From JAVJRN01 sp040218415 (GTDB taxonomy: Bacteria > Bacteroidota > Bacteroidia > Cytophagales > Cyclobacteriaceae), in contig JAVJRN010000025.1 in the NCBI GenBank assembly GCA_040218415.1, positions 1 to 64,000 of the forward strand: a stretch of 64,000 nucleotides of DNA, read 5' to 3'. Positions 19,038-27,578 of this stretch are shown piece after piece; the first letter of the stretch is position 1; every line of letters starts with the position of its first letter. Under the pieces are notes generated by a model. The model saw only the letters and a program-made list of their open reading frames with translations, ran no database searches and was not told where the DNA came from. The position numbers and the translations under genes were made by a program.

Positions 19038-19802
19038 ATGAATTACCATTTAAACAATATCCCAGAAAGAACTTCAAAACCCAGAAACATTGGTTTCACC
19101 ATGGTCATGGACAAAGGACTGAGTGTGCGTGAAGTTGAGGATATGCTAGACAGTTGTAGTCAATATATCGATATTGTTAAATTTGGATGGGCTACATCTT
19201 TTGTTACTTCTAAGTTGAAAGAAAAGATAGCTGTTTATAAAGAAGCTGGCATACCTGTTTATCTAGGAGGAACTTTATTTGAAGCTTTTGTTGTAAGGGA
19301 TCAATTCGAGGATTATCGTAAACTTCTCGATAAGTATGATTTGCAATATTGTGAAGTATCAGACGGTTCTGTAGAAATGAACCATGATGATAAATGTAAT
19401 TATATCAGCACGCTGGCTAAGCAAGTGACGGTTTTAAGTGAAGTTGGGTCAAAAGATGCTGCAAAAATAATACCTCCATATAAGTGGATTGAGCAAATGC
19501 AAACGGAATTAGAGGCAGGAGCATGGAAGGTAATCGGAGAAGCACGCGAAAGTGGAAACGTTGGGCTTTTCAGAGATTCAGGAGAAGTAAGACAAGGATT
19601 AGTAGAAGAAATCCTCACAAAAATCCCTGAAGATAAAATAATATGGGAGGCACCTCAAAAAGCGCAGCAAGTATGGTTTATCAAACTTATTGGGAGCAAT
19701 GTCAACCTAGGCAATATTGCTACGAATGAAATTATTCCATTAGAAACCATCAGACTCGGATTGAGAGGAGATACGTTTGATCATTTTCTTGATCTAAAAT
19801 AA
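19038..19802 (+). CDS. comA: Phosphosulfolactate synthase family protein
   Basis: 254 residues, the usual size for ComA (PF02679). It is a TIM-barrel enzyme that joins sulfite to phosphoenolpyruvate to give (R)-phosphosulfolactate, the first step to coenzyme M in methanogens. Family features are visible: TMVMDKGLS near the start, DIVKFGWATS, EVSDGSVEM, EVGSKD, VIGEARESG and EAPQKAQQ. A Bacteroidetes bacterium does not make coenzyme M, so here the product may feed sulfolactate or sulfonolipid (capnine-type) synthesis. That role is inference. It sits 13 bases before the DUF368 gene. Confidence 0.85.
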   Translation: MNYHLNNIPERTSKPRNIGFTMVMDKGLSVREVEDMLDSCSQYIDIVKFGWATSFVTSKLKEKIAVYKEAGIPVYLGGTLFEAFVVRDQFEDYRKLLDKYDLQYCEVSDGSVEMNHDDKCNYISTLAKQVTVLSEVGSKDAAKIIPPYKWIEQMQTELEAGAWKVIGEARESGNVGLFRDSGEVRQGLVEEILTKIPEDKIIWEAPQKAQQVWFIKLIGSNVNLGNIATNEIIPLETIRLGLRGDTFDHFLDLK

Positions 19803-19815
19803 CCAACAACTTACT

Positions 19816-20727
19816 ATGATGAATAGACTGTTGCTACTGCTAAAAGGTATGGCCATGGGCGGAGCAGATGTCATTCCTGGCGTGTCGGGCGGTACGATTG
19901 CGCTTATTACTGGAATATACGAAGAGCTTATAGCTTCCATTAAGTCTGTTGATTTTAAATTGCTAAAACTGTTATTCACGTTTCAGCTCAGAGAGTTTTG
20001 GTCAGGCATCAACGGTTCCTTTTTACTGACTGTTTTCGGAGGCATTGCGGTGAGTATTTTTTCTCTAGCCAAGCTGATCACTTACCTCATGGAATATGAA
20101 GCCATTCCATTATGGTCATTTTTCTTTGGTTTAATTCTGGTATCAGCGTATTATGTTATGCCCGAAAATAAAGAAATAAAATCTTGGATAGCGCTTGTCG
20201 TTGGAGTGGTCGTCGCTTATTTAATCACCTCCTTATCACAGGCACAAACTCCGGAGGCTTACTGGTTTATATTCCTTTCAGGCGCAATTGCTATATGTGC
20301 GATGATTTTACCGGGAATTTCTGGAAGTTTTATTCTCTTGATTTTAGGAAAGTATGAGTTTGTACTCAATGCTGTTAAAAGTTTTGATTTTGGAGTCATT
20401 GCCGTTTTCGGTTTAGGATGTCTGATAGGCTTATTGTCTTTTGCCAAATTCATAGATTGGCTATTGCGAAACCATAAAAATGTAACGCTCTCCGTGCTAG
20501 CAGGCTTCATGCTGGGTTCATTAAATAAAATTTGGCCCTGGAAACTAGATGCCAGTGGGGCAGAGTTTATTGAAGGGACATCTACCAATTTTGTGAATGT
20601 TTTACCTCAGACCTACGCTGAAATTACCACAAATACCGCTCAAACGGGAATAGCTTTTATCATGTGCATAGTAGCTTTTGTTTTAGTTATTGGTTTGGAG
20701 TGGGCTGGCAAAAAGTTTAGTGCATGA
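19816..20727 (+). CDS. DUF368 polyprenyl-phosphate translocase (PopT type)
   Basis: 303 residues with about eight to nine membrane helices. The DUF368 signature is near the N-terminus (GMAMGGADVIPGVSGGTIA), with its internal repeat at AICAMILPGISGSFILL. DUF368 proteins have been shown to recycle undecaprenyl phosphate across the inner membrane (the PopT family, alongside DedA/UptA). This serves peptidoglycan and surface glycan synthesis, fitting the exopolysaccharide genes upstream. A start codon pair ATG-ATG is present; the first is used here. The stop overlaps the aroE ATG by 4 bases, so the two are coupled. Confidence 0.9.
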   Translation: MMNRLLLLLKGMAMGGADVIPGVSGGTIALITGIYEELIASIKSVDFKLLKLLFTFQLREFWSGINGSFLLTVFGGIAVSIFSLAKLITYLMEYEAIPLWSFFFGLILVSAYYVMPENKEIKSWIALVVGVVVAYLITSLSQAQTPEAYWFIFLSGAIAICAMILPGISGSFILLILGKYEFVLNAVKSFDFGVIAVFGLGCLIGLLSFAKFIDWLLRNHKNVTLSVLAGFMLGSLNKIWPWKLDASGAEFIEGTSTNFVNVLPQTYAEITTNTAQTGIAFIMCIVAFVLVIGLEWAGKKFSA

Positions 20728-21476
20728 AACAATTTGGTTTAATAGGATATCCATTGGGTCATTCCTTTTCGAAAAAATATTTCACCGAAAAGTTTAAAAG
20801 CTTGGGCTTAACAGATCATCAATATGACCTGTTTGAAATGAAAGATTTGCAAAGTTTTCCGTCACTTTTTGAGTCAAATCAAGATTTAGTAGGAGTCAAT
20901 GTGACTGTGCCTTTTAAGCAGCAGGTTATGTCTTTTTTGGACGAACTTGATAGCAGCGCAAAGAAAGTTGGTGCTGTAAATACCATAAAAAGGGAGGGGC
21001 AAAAACTGGTTGGCTACAATAGCGACTATTTTGGTTTCAAATACTCCCTTCAAAGTTATTGCCGAGACATGCCGATCATTAAAGATGCTTTGATTCTGGG
21101 TAGTGGTGGAGCTTCTAAAGCGGTGATGGCTGTACTAGAAGATCTTGGCATTGGCTATAAAGTTGTTTCACGCGTAGCAGGTAAAGAGGATTATACTTAT
21201 CAAGAGCTAAAAGAAAATTTAGATCTCTTACCTCGGTTCAAACTCGTCATTAATACGACACCAGTAGGAATGTATCCGAAAGTGGAGGAAGCTCCAGACC
21301 TTCCTTTTAATTTACTGTCGGACAGTCACGTCATTTATGATTTAGTCTATAATCCTGAACAAACGCTACTCATGCAGGAAGCCGAAAAGAGGGGAGCGAG
21401 AACCAAGAATGGTCTAGAGATGTTGTACCTGCAAGCCGACAAATCATGGGATATTTGGAACTCGGTCAATAAATAG
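20724..21476 (+). CDS. aroE: Shikimate dehydrogenase
   Basis: 250 residues. It reduces 3-dehydroshikimate with NADPH in the shikimate pathway. The N-terminal substrate domain shows LIGYPLGHSFSKKYF and VNVTVPFK (catalytic Lys), the N-S-D-Y-F-G-F segment, and the nucleotide-binding loop LGSGGASKA in the C-terminal Rossmann domain; NTTPVGMYP and YDLVYNPEQT follow. The length is on the short side but typical for Bacteroidetes. It is translationally coupled to the DUF368 gene. Confidence 0.95.
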   Translation: MKQFGLIGYPLGHSFSKKYFTEKFKSLGLTDHQYDLFEMKDLQSFPSLFESNQDLVGVNVTVPFKQQVMSFLDELDSSAKKVGAVNTIKREGQKLVGYNSDYFGFKYSLQSYCRDMPIIKDALILGSGGASKAVMAVLEDLGIGYKVVSRVAGKEDYTYQELKENLDLLPRFKLVINTTPVGMYPKVEEAPDLPFNLLSDSHVIYDLVYNPEQTLLMQEAEKRGARTKNGLEMLYLQADKSWDIWNSVNK

Positions 21477-21500
21477 ATCTGAACTAAGAACAAACATATC

Positions 21501-23525
21501 TTGGAATTTAAGCTAACCTCCGAATACACACCTACAGGCGATCAGCCCAAGGCAATTAAGCAAATATGTGAAGGAATTAATGCTGGCGAGCCGGCACAAA
21601 CGCTCCTTGGTGTAACTGGATCGGGGAAGACCTTCACCATGGCTAATGTGATTCAACAGGTCAGCAAGCCTACATTGGTTTTGTGTCACAACAAAACATT
21701 GGCCGCTCAGCTTTATGGTGAGTTCAAAAGCTTTTTTCCTGAAAACGCTGTAGAATATTTCATCTCCTACTACGATTATTATCAGCCAGAAGCTTTTATA
21801 CCTACCACTAATCTCTACATAGAGAAAGACCTATCGATCAATGATGAAATCGAAAAGTTAAGACTCAGTGCTACTAGCTCCTTATTAACAGGCCGTAGAG
21901 ACGTTATTGTCGTTGCATCAGTTTCTTGCATTTACGGTATTGGAAACCCTGAAGAATTTGGTAAGAATATTATTAAAGTTCAAGAAGGAGATGTTATTCC
22001 AAGAAATCAATTCCTCTTTAAACTTGTCGATATACTTTATAGTCGCACAGAAGTAGAGTTCAAACGCGGTACTTTTCGAGTGAAAGGAGATACTGTGGAT
22101 GTTTTCGTGGCGTATGGAGATTACGCATATCGTTTTATTTTCTGGGGAGATGAGATTGAGACCATCCAGACCATCGATCCTATGTCAGGGGAAAAGCTAT
22201 CTGATGAAAAGCTGATAACCATTTTTCCGGCAAACCTATTTGTGACAGGTAAAGAAATGATGAATACGGTCATCAAAGAAATTCAGGATGACATGGTAGC
22301 TCAAGTAGCGTTTTTTGAGCAAGAGCGTAGGTTCATGGAAGCAAAGCGCTTAAAAGAGCGAACGGAATTTGATCTTGAGATGATCAGGGAGATTGGTTAT
22401 TGTTCTGGCGTTGAAAATTACTCGCGTTATTTCGATAGAAGGGTACCAGGTGCTAGACCTTTCTGTTTACTTGATTACTTTCCAGATGATTTTTTAATGG
22501 TAATTGATGAAAGCCATGTAACCGTATCTCAGGTTAGAGCCATGTGGGGAGGCGACAGGAGCCGTAAAGTCAATTTGGTAGATTATGGTTTTCGCTTGCC
22601 ATCGGCTCTAGATAATCGTCCGCTTACATTCAATGAATTTGAGGGTATGCTGAATCAAGTGGTTTTTGTAAGCGCTACTCCGGCGGATTACGAACTTAGA
22701 AAATCAGAAGGCATAATTGTAGAGCAATTGATAAGACCTACTGGATTACTCGATCCAATCATTGATGTGAGACCAAGCCTGAATCAAATAGATGATTTAC
22801 TAGAAGAAATACACCTAAGAATAGAACGTGATGAGCGGGTGCTGGTAACCACGTTGACGAAGAGAATGGCTGAGGAGTTATCAAAATTCCTTGTTAATGC
22901 GGGTGTCAAGACCAAATATATTCACTCGGAGGTTGATACCTTGGACAGGGTGGAAATACTGCGTGAACTTCGACTTGGTGTTTTTGATGTACTCGTAGGT
23001 GTAAATCTTTTAAGAGAAGGTCTGGATTTACCTGAAGTTTCTCTGGTCACGATATTGGATGCGGATAAGGAAGGTTTTTTGAGAAATGAAAGATCTTTGG
23101 TACAAACTATTGGTCGTGCTGCAAGAAACGCCAATGGGCGCGTGATCATGTACGCTGATAAAATTACCGATTCTATGCAAAAAGCGATGGACGAAACCAA
23201 TCGCCGTAGAGCTATTCAGCAAGCATATAATGAGAAGCATGGCATCACTCCTACAACGATCATTAAAAATAGAGAAGCAGTACTTGGGCAAACCTCTGTC
23301 GCTGATAAGAAAAAAGGCAGCAAGAATTATTATATAGAAGAGGAGGAGAGAAGTGTCGCGGCGGATCCTGTGGTTGCTTATATGTCTAAAGATCAACTAG
23401 TCAAACTTTCTGCTGAGACTAAAAGAAAAATGGAAAAAGCTGCGAAGGATTTAGATTTTATGGAGGCAGCCAGGCTCAGAGATGAATACTTGGAAATTGA
23501 AAAAATGATTAAGGCCGAAAAGTAG
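21501..23525 (+). CDS. uvrB: Excinuclease ABC subunit B
   Basis: 674 residues, full length. UvrB is the helicase-like damage-verification subunit of nucleotide excision repair. Walker A is GVTGSGKT (about 36-43), the beta-hairpin region is YYDYYQPEAFIP, Walker B is LMVIDESHV, motif VI is QTIGRAARN, and a C-terminal UVR domain (about 630-665) binds UvrC. The start is TTG at 21501 (MEFKLTSEYTPTGDQP), matching the family's exact N-terminus, so the rare start codon is well supported. It lies 24 bases after aroE. Confidence 0.97.
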   Translation: MEFKLTSEYTPTGDQPKAIKQICEGINAGEPAQTLLGVTGSGKTFTMANVIQQVSKPTLVLCHNKTLAAQLYGEFKSFFPENAVEYFISYYDYYQPEAFIPTTNLYIEKDLSINDEIEKLRLSATSSLLTGRRDVIVVASVSCIYGIGNPEEFGKNIIKVQEGDVIPRNQFLFKLVDILYSRTEVEFKRGTFRVKGDTVDVFVAYGDYAYRFIFWGDEIETIQTIDPMSGEKLSDEKLITIFPANLFVTGKEMMNTVIKEIQDDMVAQVAFFEQERRFMEAKRLKERTEFDLEMIREIGYCSGVENYSRYFDRRVPGARPFCLLDYFPDDFLMVIDESHVTVSQVRAMWGGDRSRKVNLVDYGFRLPSALDNRPLTFNEFEGMLNQVVFVSATPADYELRKSEGIIVEQLIRPTGLLDPIIDVRPSLNQIDDLLEEIHLRIERDERVLVTTLTKRMAEELSKFLVNAGVKTKYIHSEVDTLDRVEILRELRLGVFDVLVGVNLLREGLDLPEVSLVTILDADKEGFLRNERSLVQTIGRAARNANGRVIMYADKITDSMQKAMDETNRRRAIQQAYNEKHGITPTTIIKNREAVLGQTSVADKKKGSKNYYIEEEERSVAADPVVAYMSKDQLVKLSAETKRKMEKAAKDLDFMEAARLRDEYLEIEKMIKAEK

Positions 23526-23700
23526 CTTTTCTTAGCGGCTGTTGGATAGTGAAAAATCGTCTTCCTTATTATCCTAAAATTAGTAGTGATATCTACCAGG
23601 ATCTTTTGATCTTCATTACGTTGACTTGGTTCGTATCAAAATTGCGCTTTTATTTTAGAATAGAGAACAATGTTTAATTTTACAGTTACAATTTCATAGC

Positions 23701-24762
23701 ATGTACAAAAGAATAAACGGGATACAACATATTGGAGTAGGAACAGCGGACTCTGAAAAGTCGCAAAAATGGTATCGGAAATTTCTAGGAATGGATGTGC
23801 GCCTTTTCGACGGAGTAGCGCCAGCGCCATTAATGGACATTTATACCAATAATGAAACTATCACGAAGCGAGCAAGTATGATTCTCAACTTGCAAGGCGG
23901 ATGTGCTATGGAGGTGGTAAATCCTACTTCTTTTGAGGCAAAGCATGCTAAATTTGAAGTGCAACTTGGAGATTTGGGAATTTACGTAGCGCAAGTGAAA
24001 ACACTTGACGTACAAAAGGCTTATAACTACTTCAAGGATAATGACGCGAAGCTAATAACAGATATTGTTCACATGCCAGATGGAGCCGAAACTTTTTATG
24101 CGGAAGATCCTAACGGGCTATTTTTCCAAATCATTAAAGGTGACAACTTTTATACCAAAGGGAAACACGTTACTGGGGGACCTAATGGCGCCATTATCGG
24201 AGTTTCCGATATAGATAGATCTTTAGTTTTTTATGCGGAAACACTAGGCTATGATAAAGTAGTTTATGATAAAAAAGGTGTTTTTGAGGACTTTGAAGCT
24301 TTACCTGGAGGTGAAAAGAAGTTTAGACGTATGAGGTTAACTCAGTCCGATAAGCCAGGAGGAGGCTTTGCTAAAGTCTCAGCCGACACTTATATTGAAC
24401 TTGTGCAAGCAATAGACTATAAGCCAAAACATGATTACCAAGATAGGATTTGGGGCGATATTGGTTTCGTGCATCTTGGATTTGATGTTCGCGGTATGCA
24501 GGCTTTAGGAAAAGATTTAGATGAAAAAGGGTTTGGTTTTACCTGTGATACCAAGGATACCTTAGACATGGGTGGAACTACTCGGGTGCATTGCACCTAT
24601 ATCGAAGATCCTGACCGAGCATTGGTAGAAATGATTGAAGTCTATAAAATTCCGATAATCGAAAAACTGGGAGTATTCCTTAATGTAGAGAAAAGAGATC
24701 CATTAAAGCCTTTACCAGATTTTATGCTCAAGGCCTTGAGGTTTAGCAGGGTAAAGGATTAA
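23701..24762 (+). CDS. Tandem VOC (glyoxalase/dioxygenase) superfamily protein
   Basis: 353 residues built of two vicinal-oxygen-chelate modules. The first runs about 8-150 (IQHIGVGTADSEKSQKWY ... YAEDPNGLFFQI), the second about 160-325 (AIIGVSDIDRSLVFYAETLG ... EDPDRALVEMIEV). A metal site is plausible from H10, E69-type and H/E residues in the second module (FVHLGFDV, MIEVY). VOC proteins include extradiol dioxygenases, 4-hydroxyphenylpyruvate dioxygenase and glyoxalases. The overall size fits the HPPD-like layout, but the HPPD C-terminal signature is not evident, so no substrate is assigned. Monocistronic. Confidence 0.75.
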   Translation: MYKRINGIQHIGVGTADSEKSQKWYRKFLGMDVRLFDGVAPAPLMDIYTNNETITKRASMILNLQGGCAMEVVNPTSFEAKHAKFEVQLGDLGIYVAQVKTLDVQKAYNYFKDNDAKLITDIVHMPDGAETFYAEDPNGLFFQIIKGDNFYTKGKHVTGGPNGAIIGVSDIDRSLVFYAETLGYDKVVYDKKGVFEDFEALPGGEKKFRRMRLTQSDKPGGGFAKVSADTYIELVQAIDYKPKHDYQDRIWGDIGFVHLGFDVRGMQALGKDLDEKGFGFTCDTKDTLDMGGTTRVHCTYIEDPDRALVEMIEVYKIPIIEKLGVFLNVEKRDPLKPLPDFMLKALRFSRVKD

Positions 24763-24771
24763 AACTCAGTA

Positions 24772-25239
24772 TTACTTTTTAGAGTTTTCTCGGTAATATT
24801 CTTCAAAGTGTCCAATAAAACTTTCTTGGATTTTGGTTTGGATATACGGTCGATGAACCAGCCTCACTTGGACAATTGCTTCATCTGCAGGTAATCCCTT
24901 TGCTACAAGATAGCATGCGCCAATCATCCCTGTTCTGCCAACACCACCTTTGCAGTGGATCAGGTATTTTTTGCCGTTGTTCACGTTTTCCACCATTTTA
25001 CTGATCAATTCGAAAGCATTCCTAGGCATTGGAATGTTCATGTCGCGGATCGGGAAATGCTCAAATTCAAAACCTTCAGCAGTAAGACCCTCTTCAACAA
25101 GAGGTCTTTCTGTTAGAGAAACAATATGTGTTATATTGTGTTTTTTTAAATGTTCTATGTCTTCTTCCCAGTCGCCATAAAGGCCAGGTTGGGGAGATCC
25201 AGCTAAAACATCACGTACTATCCAATTGAAACCTAACAT
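24772..25239 (-). CDS. Dual-specificity/tyrosine protein phosphatase-like protein
   Basis: 155 residues, soluble. The Cys-based phosphatase P-loop is intact: H95-C96-K-G-G-V-G-R102-T103, with a candidate general acid D66 in IRDMNIP. The fold resembles CDKN3-like and bacterial dual-specificity phosphatases. It could act on phosphotyrosine, phosphoserine/threonine or a small molecule. It is the last gene of a minus-strand cluster and its ATG begins only 2 bases after the ATPase stop, which implies coupled translation. The neighbouring PP2C-type phosphatase suggests a shared phospho-signalling task. Confidence 0.82.
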   Translation of the reverse strand: MLGFNWIVRDVLAGSPQPGLYGDWEEDIEHLKKHNITHIVSLTERPLVEEGLTAEGFEFEHFPIRDMNIPMPRNAFELISKMVENVNNGKKYLIHCKGGVGRTGMIGACYLVAKGLPADEAIVQVRLVHRPYIQTKIQESFIGHFEEYYRENSKK

Positions 25240-25241
25240 AA

Positions 25242-25745
25242 TTAACAGCCTAGCGTTGAGATTTTTTTAATAAACGGATCCTCACTTTCGAAGAAGGATG
25301 ACTTTGAAAATGTGCCAACATGGTCTCCGTATTTAAGGACTACAATTTGGTCGGCACATTCTTCAATAAATTGAATGTCGTGAGTAACGAGTATTACGGA
25401 AGAGTCTAATAGTTTCATCTTTTTAACGAAGGAACTAAACTCTTCGACATGATGGTAGCGCTCTGGCTCATCGAAAGAGTATAGTTGATACTGCGTCTCA
25501 GGAAATGTTTTTTCCGAGTTATTCAGGGTTTGGTAAAATTTAGATTTGAAACTATCTACCATGGTGCCGGAATAGATTAAGTCTTTACTTAAACTATTAT
25601 TGATATAATTTAACATGATAGATTTTCCACTACTACTCGGACCGTATATTACAGTACAAGAAGGGTGGTTAATTTCAACTTCACCGGAGGAGGCAAGCCT
25701 TTCATAAGGGTCGACCGCCAAAAAATTTTTCAGTGAAAGTTTCAT
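25242..25745 (-). CDS. Small ABC-like ATPase lacking the signature motif
   Basis: 167 residues. It has Walker A G35-P-S-S-S-G-K-S42, a Walker B-like QLYSFDEP with D92-E93, and the H-loop VTHD with H122, in the order of an ABC nucleotide-binding domain. It lacks the LSGGQ signature and most of the helical subdomain, and is about 50-70 residues shorter than a transporter ATPase. No permease gene is near. It may be a regulatory or degenerate ATPase. It sits between the roadblock-like and dual-specificity phosphatase genes with 2-base spacing to the latter. Confidence 0.7.
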   Translation of the reverse strand: MKLSLKNFLAVDPYERLASSGEVEINHPSCTVIYGPSSSGKSIMLNYINNSLSKDLIYSGTMVDSFKSKFYQTLNNSEKTFPETQYQLYSFDEPERYHHVEEFSSFVKKMKLLDSSVILVTHDIQFIEECADQIVVLKYGDHVGTFSKSSFFESEDPFIKKISTLGC

Positions 25746-25833
25746 AGGTGTTGTGAAAAAGTATAAAAAGAAGCTGAATAATCGTGGGTTTATTCAACAG
25801 ATATTCAGCTACTCTCCTTTCTGGTTGAAATGA

Positions 25834-26229
25834 TTATATTTCGATCTCTTTAAGGATACCTCGAGCTTTAACCATTACAAGTCCTACGTTGGCATCTGCT
25901 GAGCAAATCGCTGCATACACAACATTGTCTTTACCAGGAACTCTTGCAAAAAAGTGTAATAAATTGGTTGAGTAAACTACAATCTCTTGGAAATAGTGCT
26001 CTTTACTTTTTGATCCACGCGCTTTTTTAAAGATGTTTTCGATAGTGACTACATTCTCACCTTCAAACATATCTTTGGTCGCTGCAGCTAAAAAATCAAA
26101 TACTTCTTGTGGGTGACTTGCAGTAGTCTTCATGTCCAACATCATTCCGCTACCCATATCTACCACTCCCGCGGCTACACATTTTGGTACGGATTTAATT
26201 GTTTCTTCAATCGCTTTGTCTAATGTCAT
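25834..26229 (-). CDS. Roadblock/LC7-like small protein
   Basis: 131 residues, no signal or membrane segment. The pattern matches a roadblock/longin fold: a helix (LDKAIEETIKSVP), a strand pair around a turn (VAAGVVDMGSGMMLDMK), a long helix (EVFDFLAAATKDMFEG), then three strands (EIVVYSTNLLHFFARVPG, VVYAAICSA, NVGLVMVKARGIL). Roadblock proteins such as MglB regulate small Ras-like GTPases or serve as dimeric scaffolds. The assignment is by pattern, not by a signature. No GTPase gene is adjacent; the partners are more likely the flanking phosphatase and ATPase. Confidence 0.6.
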   Translation of the reverse strand: MTLDKAIEETIKSVPKCVAAGVVDMGSGMMLDMKTTASHPQEVFDFLAAATKDMFEGENVVTIENIFKKARGSKSKEHYFQEIVVYSTNLLHFFARVPGKDNVVYAAICSADANVGLVMVKARGILKEIEI

Positions 26230-26256
26230 AACTGTTTATTGTTTAGTTGTAAAAAT

Positions 26257-27405
26257 TTAATTTAATCTTATCCCAATCAGGAGAATGTCATCGGTTTGAT
26301 GAGACTTTCCACCTTTCCACTCTGCGATGTTTTCGACAAAAGTTTGTTTTTGGGTTGTCATGTCTTTTTTATAGTTCGCGCTCACAAGGTCAAAGATTTT
26401 ACGTTTAGTAAACTTCTTATCTGAAGGGCCTCCAAACTGATCTTTTAGTCCATCGGAAGCCAGATAAATCATACTACCTGGTTCGTAGTTGAATTTTTCT
26501 ACTGGAATTTCCTCTTTTGGTTTTAATCTATTGCCTTTGAGTAACTTTTGGTTTTCATCTCCAAAATAATACAGCTCTTGTACTGTAGTAGCGTAGGTTA
26601 CCTCTTGTTTGACCTCATTGATAAATATTAATGTGGCTTCCATATTGTCAGAGATACTATTCTTCCCATCCGATAAAAGCTCTTCAAGCTTTAACTGTGA
26701 GTTCTGAATGATCATTGCAGGACTTAGTGTTTTGTATTTCCTTAGGAGTTCTTTAATGATCGACACACACATGGCAGTAAGCATTGCTCCAGATGCTCCA
26801 TGACCAGTACAGTCACCAAGAAAAATGACTTTTTTTCCTTGAATTTCGTCGAGAATATAAAAATCTCCACCCACTCTATCCTTAGGTAAATCTACGATGA
26901 AATAATCTTTAAGAATATCCTTTTTGATTTCTTTTCGAAAGAGTGCGTCTTGTAATTTTTGTGCGTAGGCAATGTTTTCTTTAAGGTTGGATTCTTGCTG
27001 ATGCATGATCTCTTCATCAAACTTCAGATCTGTTATGACAGATTCTACAGCCATAAAATGAGTAGGCTTTGAGTCCTTATCAAAGATAGGATAGATATCC
27101 AACTGCAACCAGTAAGTACTCCCATCCTTGTGATAGTTTAAAACTCGCTCATTGACCCTTTGAAGGTTTCTGAGTTTTTCACTTATCATTTGAATGGTGT
27201 GAGGTGAAGTTTCAGGCCCCTGCAAGAATGTGCCAGGCTTTTTGCCCAAAACTTCTCTTTGGTCATAGCCTGTAATTGCGGTGAATCCAGAATTGGTATA
27301 AATGATTTTACCCTCTAAATCAGTAATAATGATTGCATTGTTCGTATGGTTGACCAACTCAAACAATAAGCCTTCATTATCTAGTATGTTATTGGTTAAT
27401 CCCAT
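26257..27405 (-). CDS. PAS domain-containing SpoIIE/RsbU-type PP2C phosphatase
   Basis: 382 residues, cytosolic. A PAS domain (about 12-115) is LOV-like in sequence (FLQGPET follows PGT at 57-59), but the position of the photoactive Cys is Gly58. A PAC-like region and a short coiled coil (about 120-165) lead to the phosphatase domain (about 175-380), with metal Asp residues in GGDFY and FLGDCTGHGASGAMLTA and the late ASDGLKDQFGG. Such enzymes dephosphorylate anti-anti-sigma or similar phosphoserine proteins. It is first in a minus-strand cluster, with the roadblock-like gene 27 bases downstream. Confidence 0.9.
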   Translation of the reverse strand: MGLTNNILDNEGLLFELVNHTNNAIIITDLEGKIIYTNSGFTAITGYDQREVLGKKPGTFLQGPETSPHTIQMISEKLRNLQRVNERVLNYHKDGSTYWLQLDIYPIFDKDSKPTHFMAVESVITDLKFDEEIMHQQESNLKENIAYAQKLQDALFRKEIKKDILKDYFIVDLPKDRVGGDFYILDEIQGKKVIFLGDCTGHGASGAMLTAMCVSIIKELLRKYKTLSPAMIIQNSQLKLEELLSDGKNSISDNMEATLIFINEVKQEVTYATTVQELYYFGDENQKLLKGNRLKPKEEIPVEKFNYEPGSMIYLASDGLKDQFGGPSDKKFTKRKIFDLVSANYKKDMTTQKQTFVENIAEWKGGKSHQTDDILLIGIRLN

Positions 27406-27506
27406 TTAATTTTTGCAAAATCTTATGTAACTTATAAAAGAACTTAATGTTATTTAAATTCGATTGTTTCTTGATGTAAAATACGATTGTTTTTTGTAAA
27501 ATACGT

Positions 27507-27533
27507 GATCCCCTTAATATTAACGAGGGGATC
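27507..27533 (-). terminator. Candidate terminator hairpin
   Basis: An 8-bp perfect stem (GATCCCCT with AGGGGATC) around an 11-base loop lies just downstream of the 511-residue gene on the minus strand. Only a weak T-rich run follows, so termination efficiency is uncertain. Confidence 0.5.
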
Positions 27534-27578
27534 GCCTATAAAAATTATCGATCCTAGCAAGGTGAAAATGAATCCTTT

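Noticed and set aside
23701..24762. 4-hydroxyphenylpyruvate dioxygenase
   Set aside because: The double-VOC layout fits, but the HPPD C-terminal signature and a tyrosine catabolism neighbourhood are missing, so only the superfamily is called.
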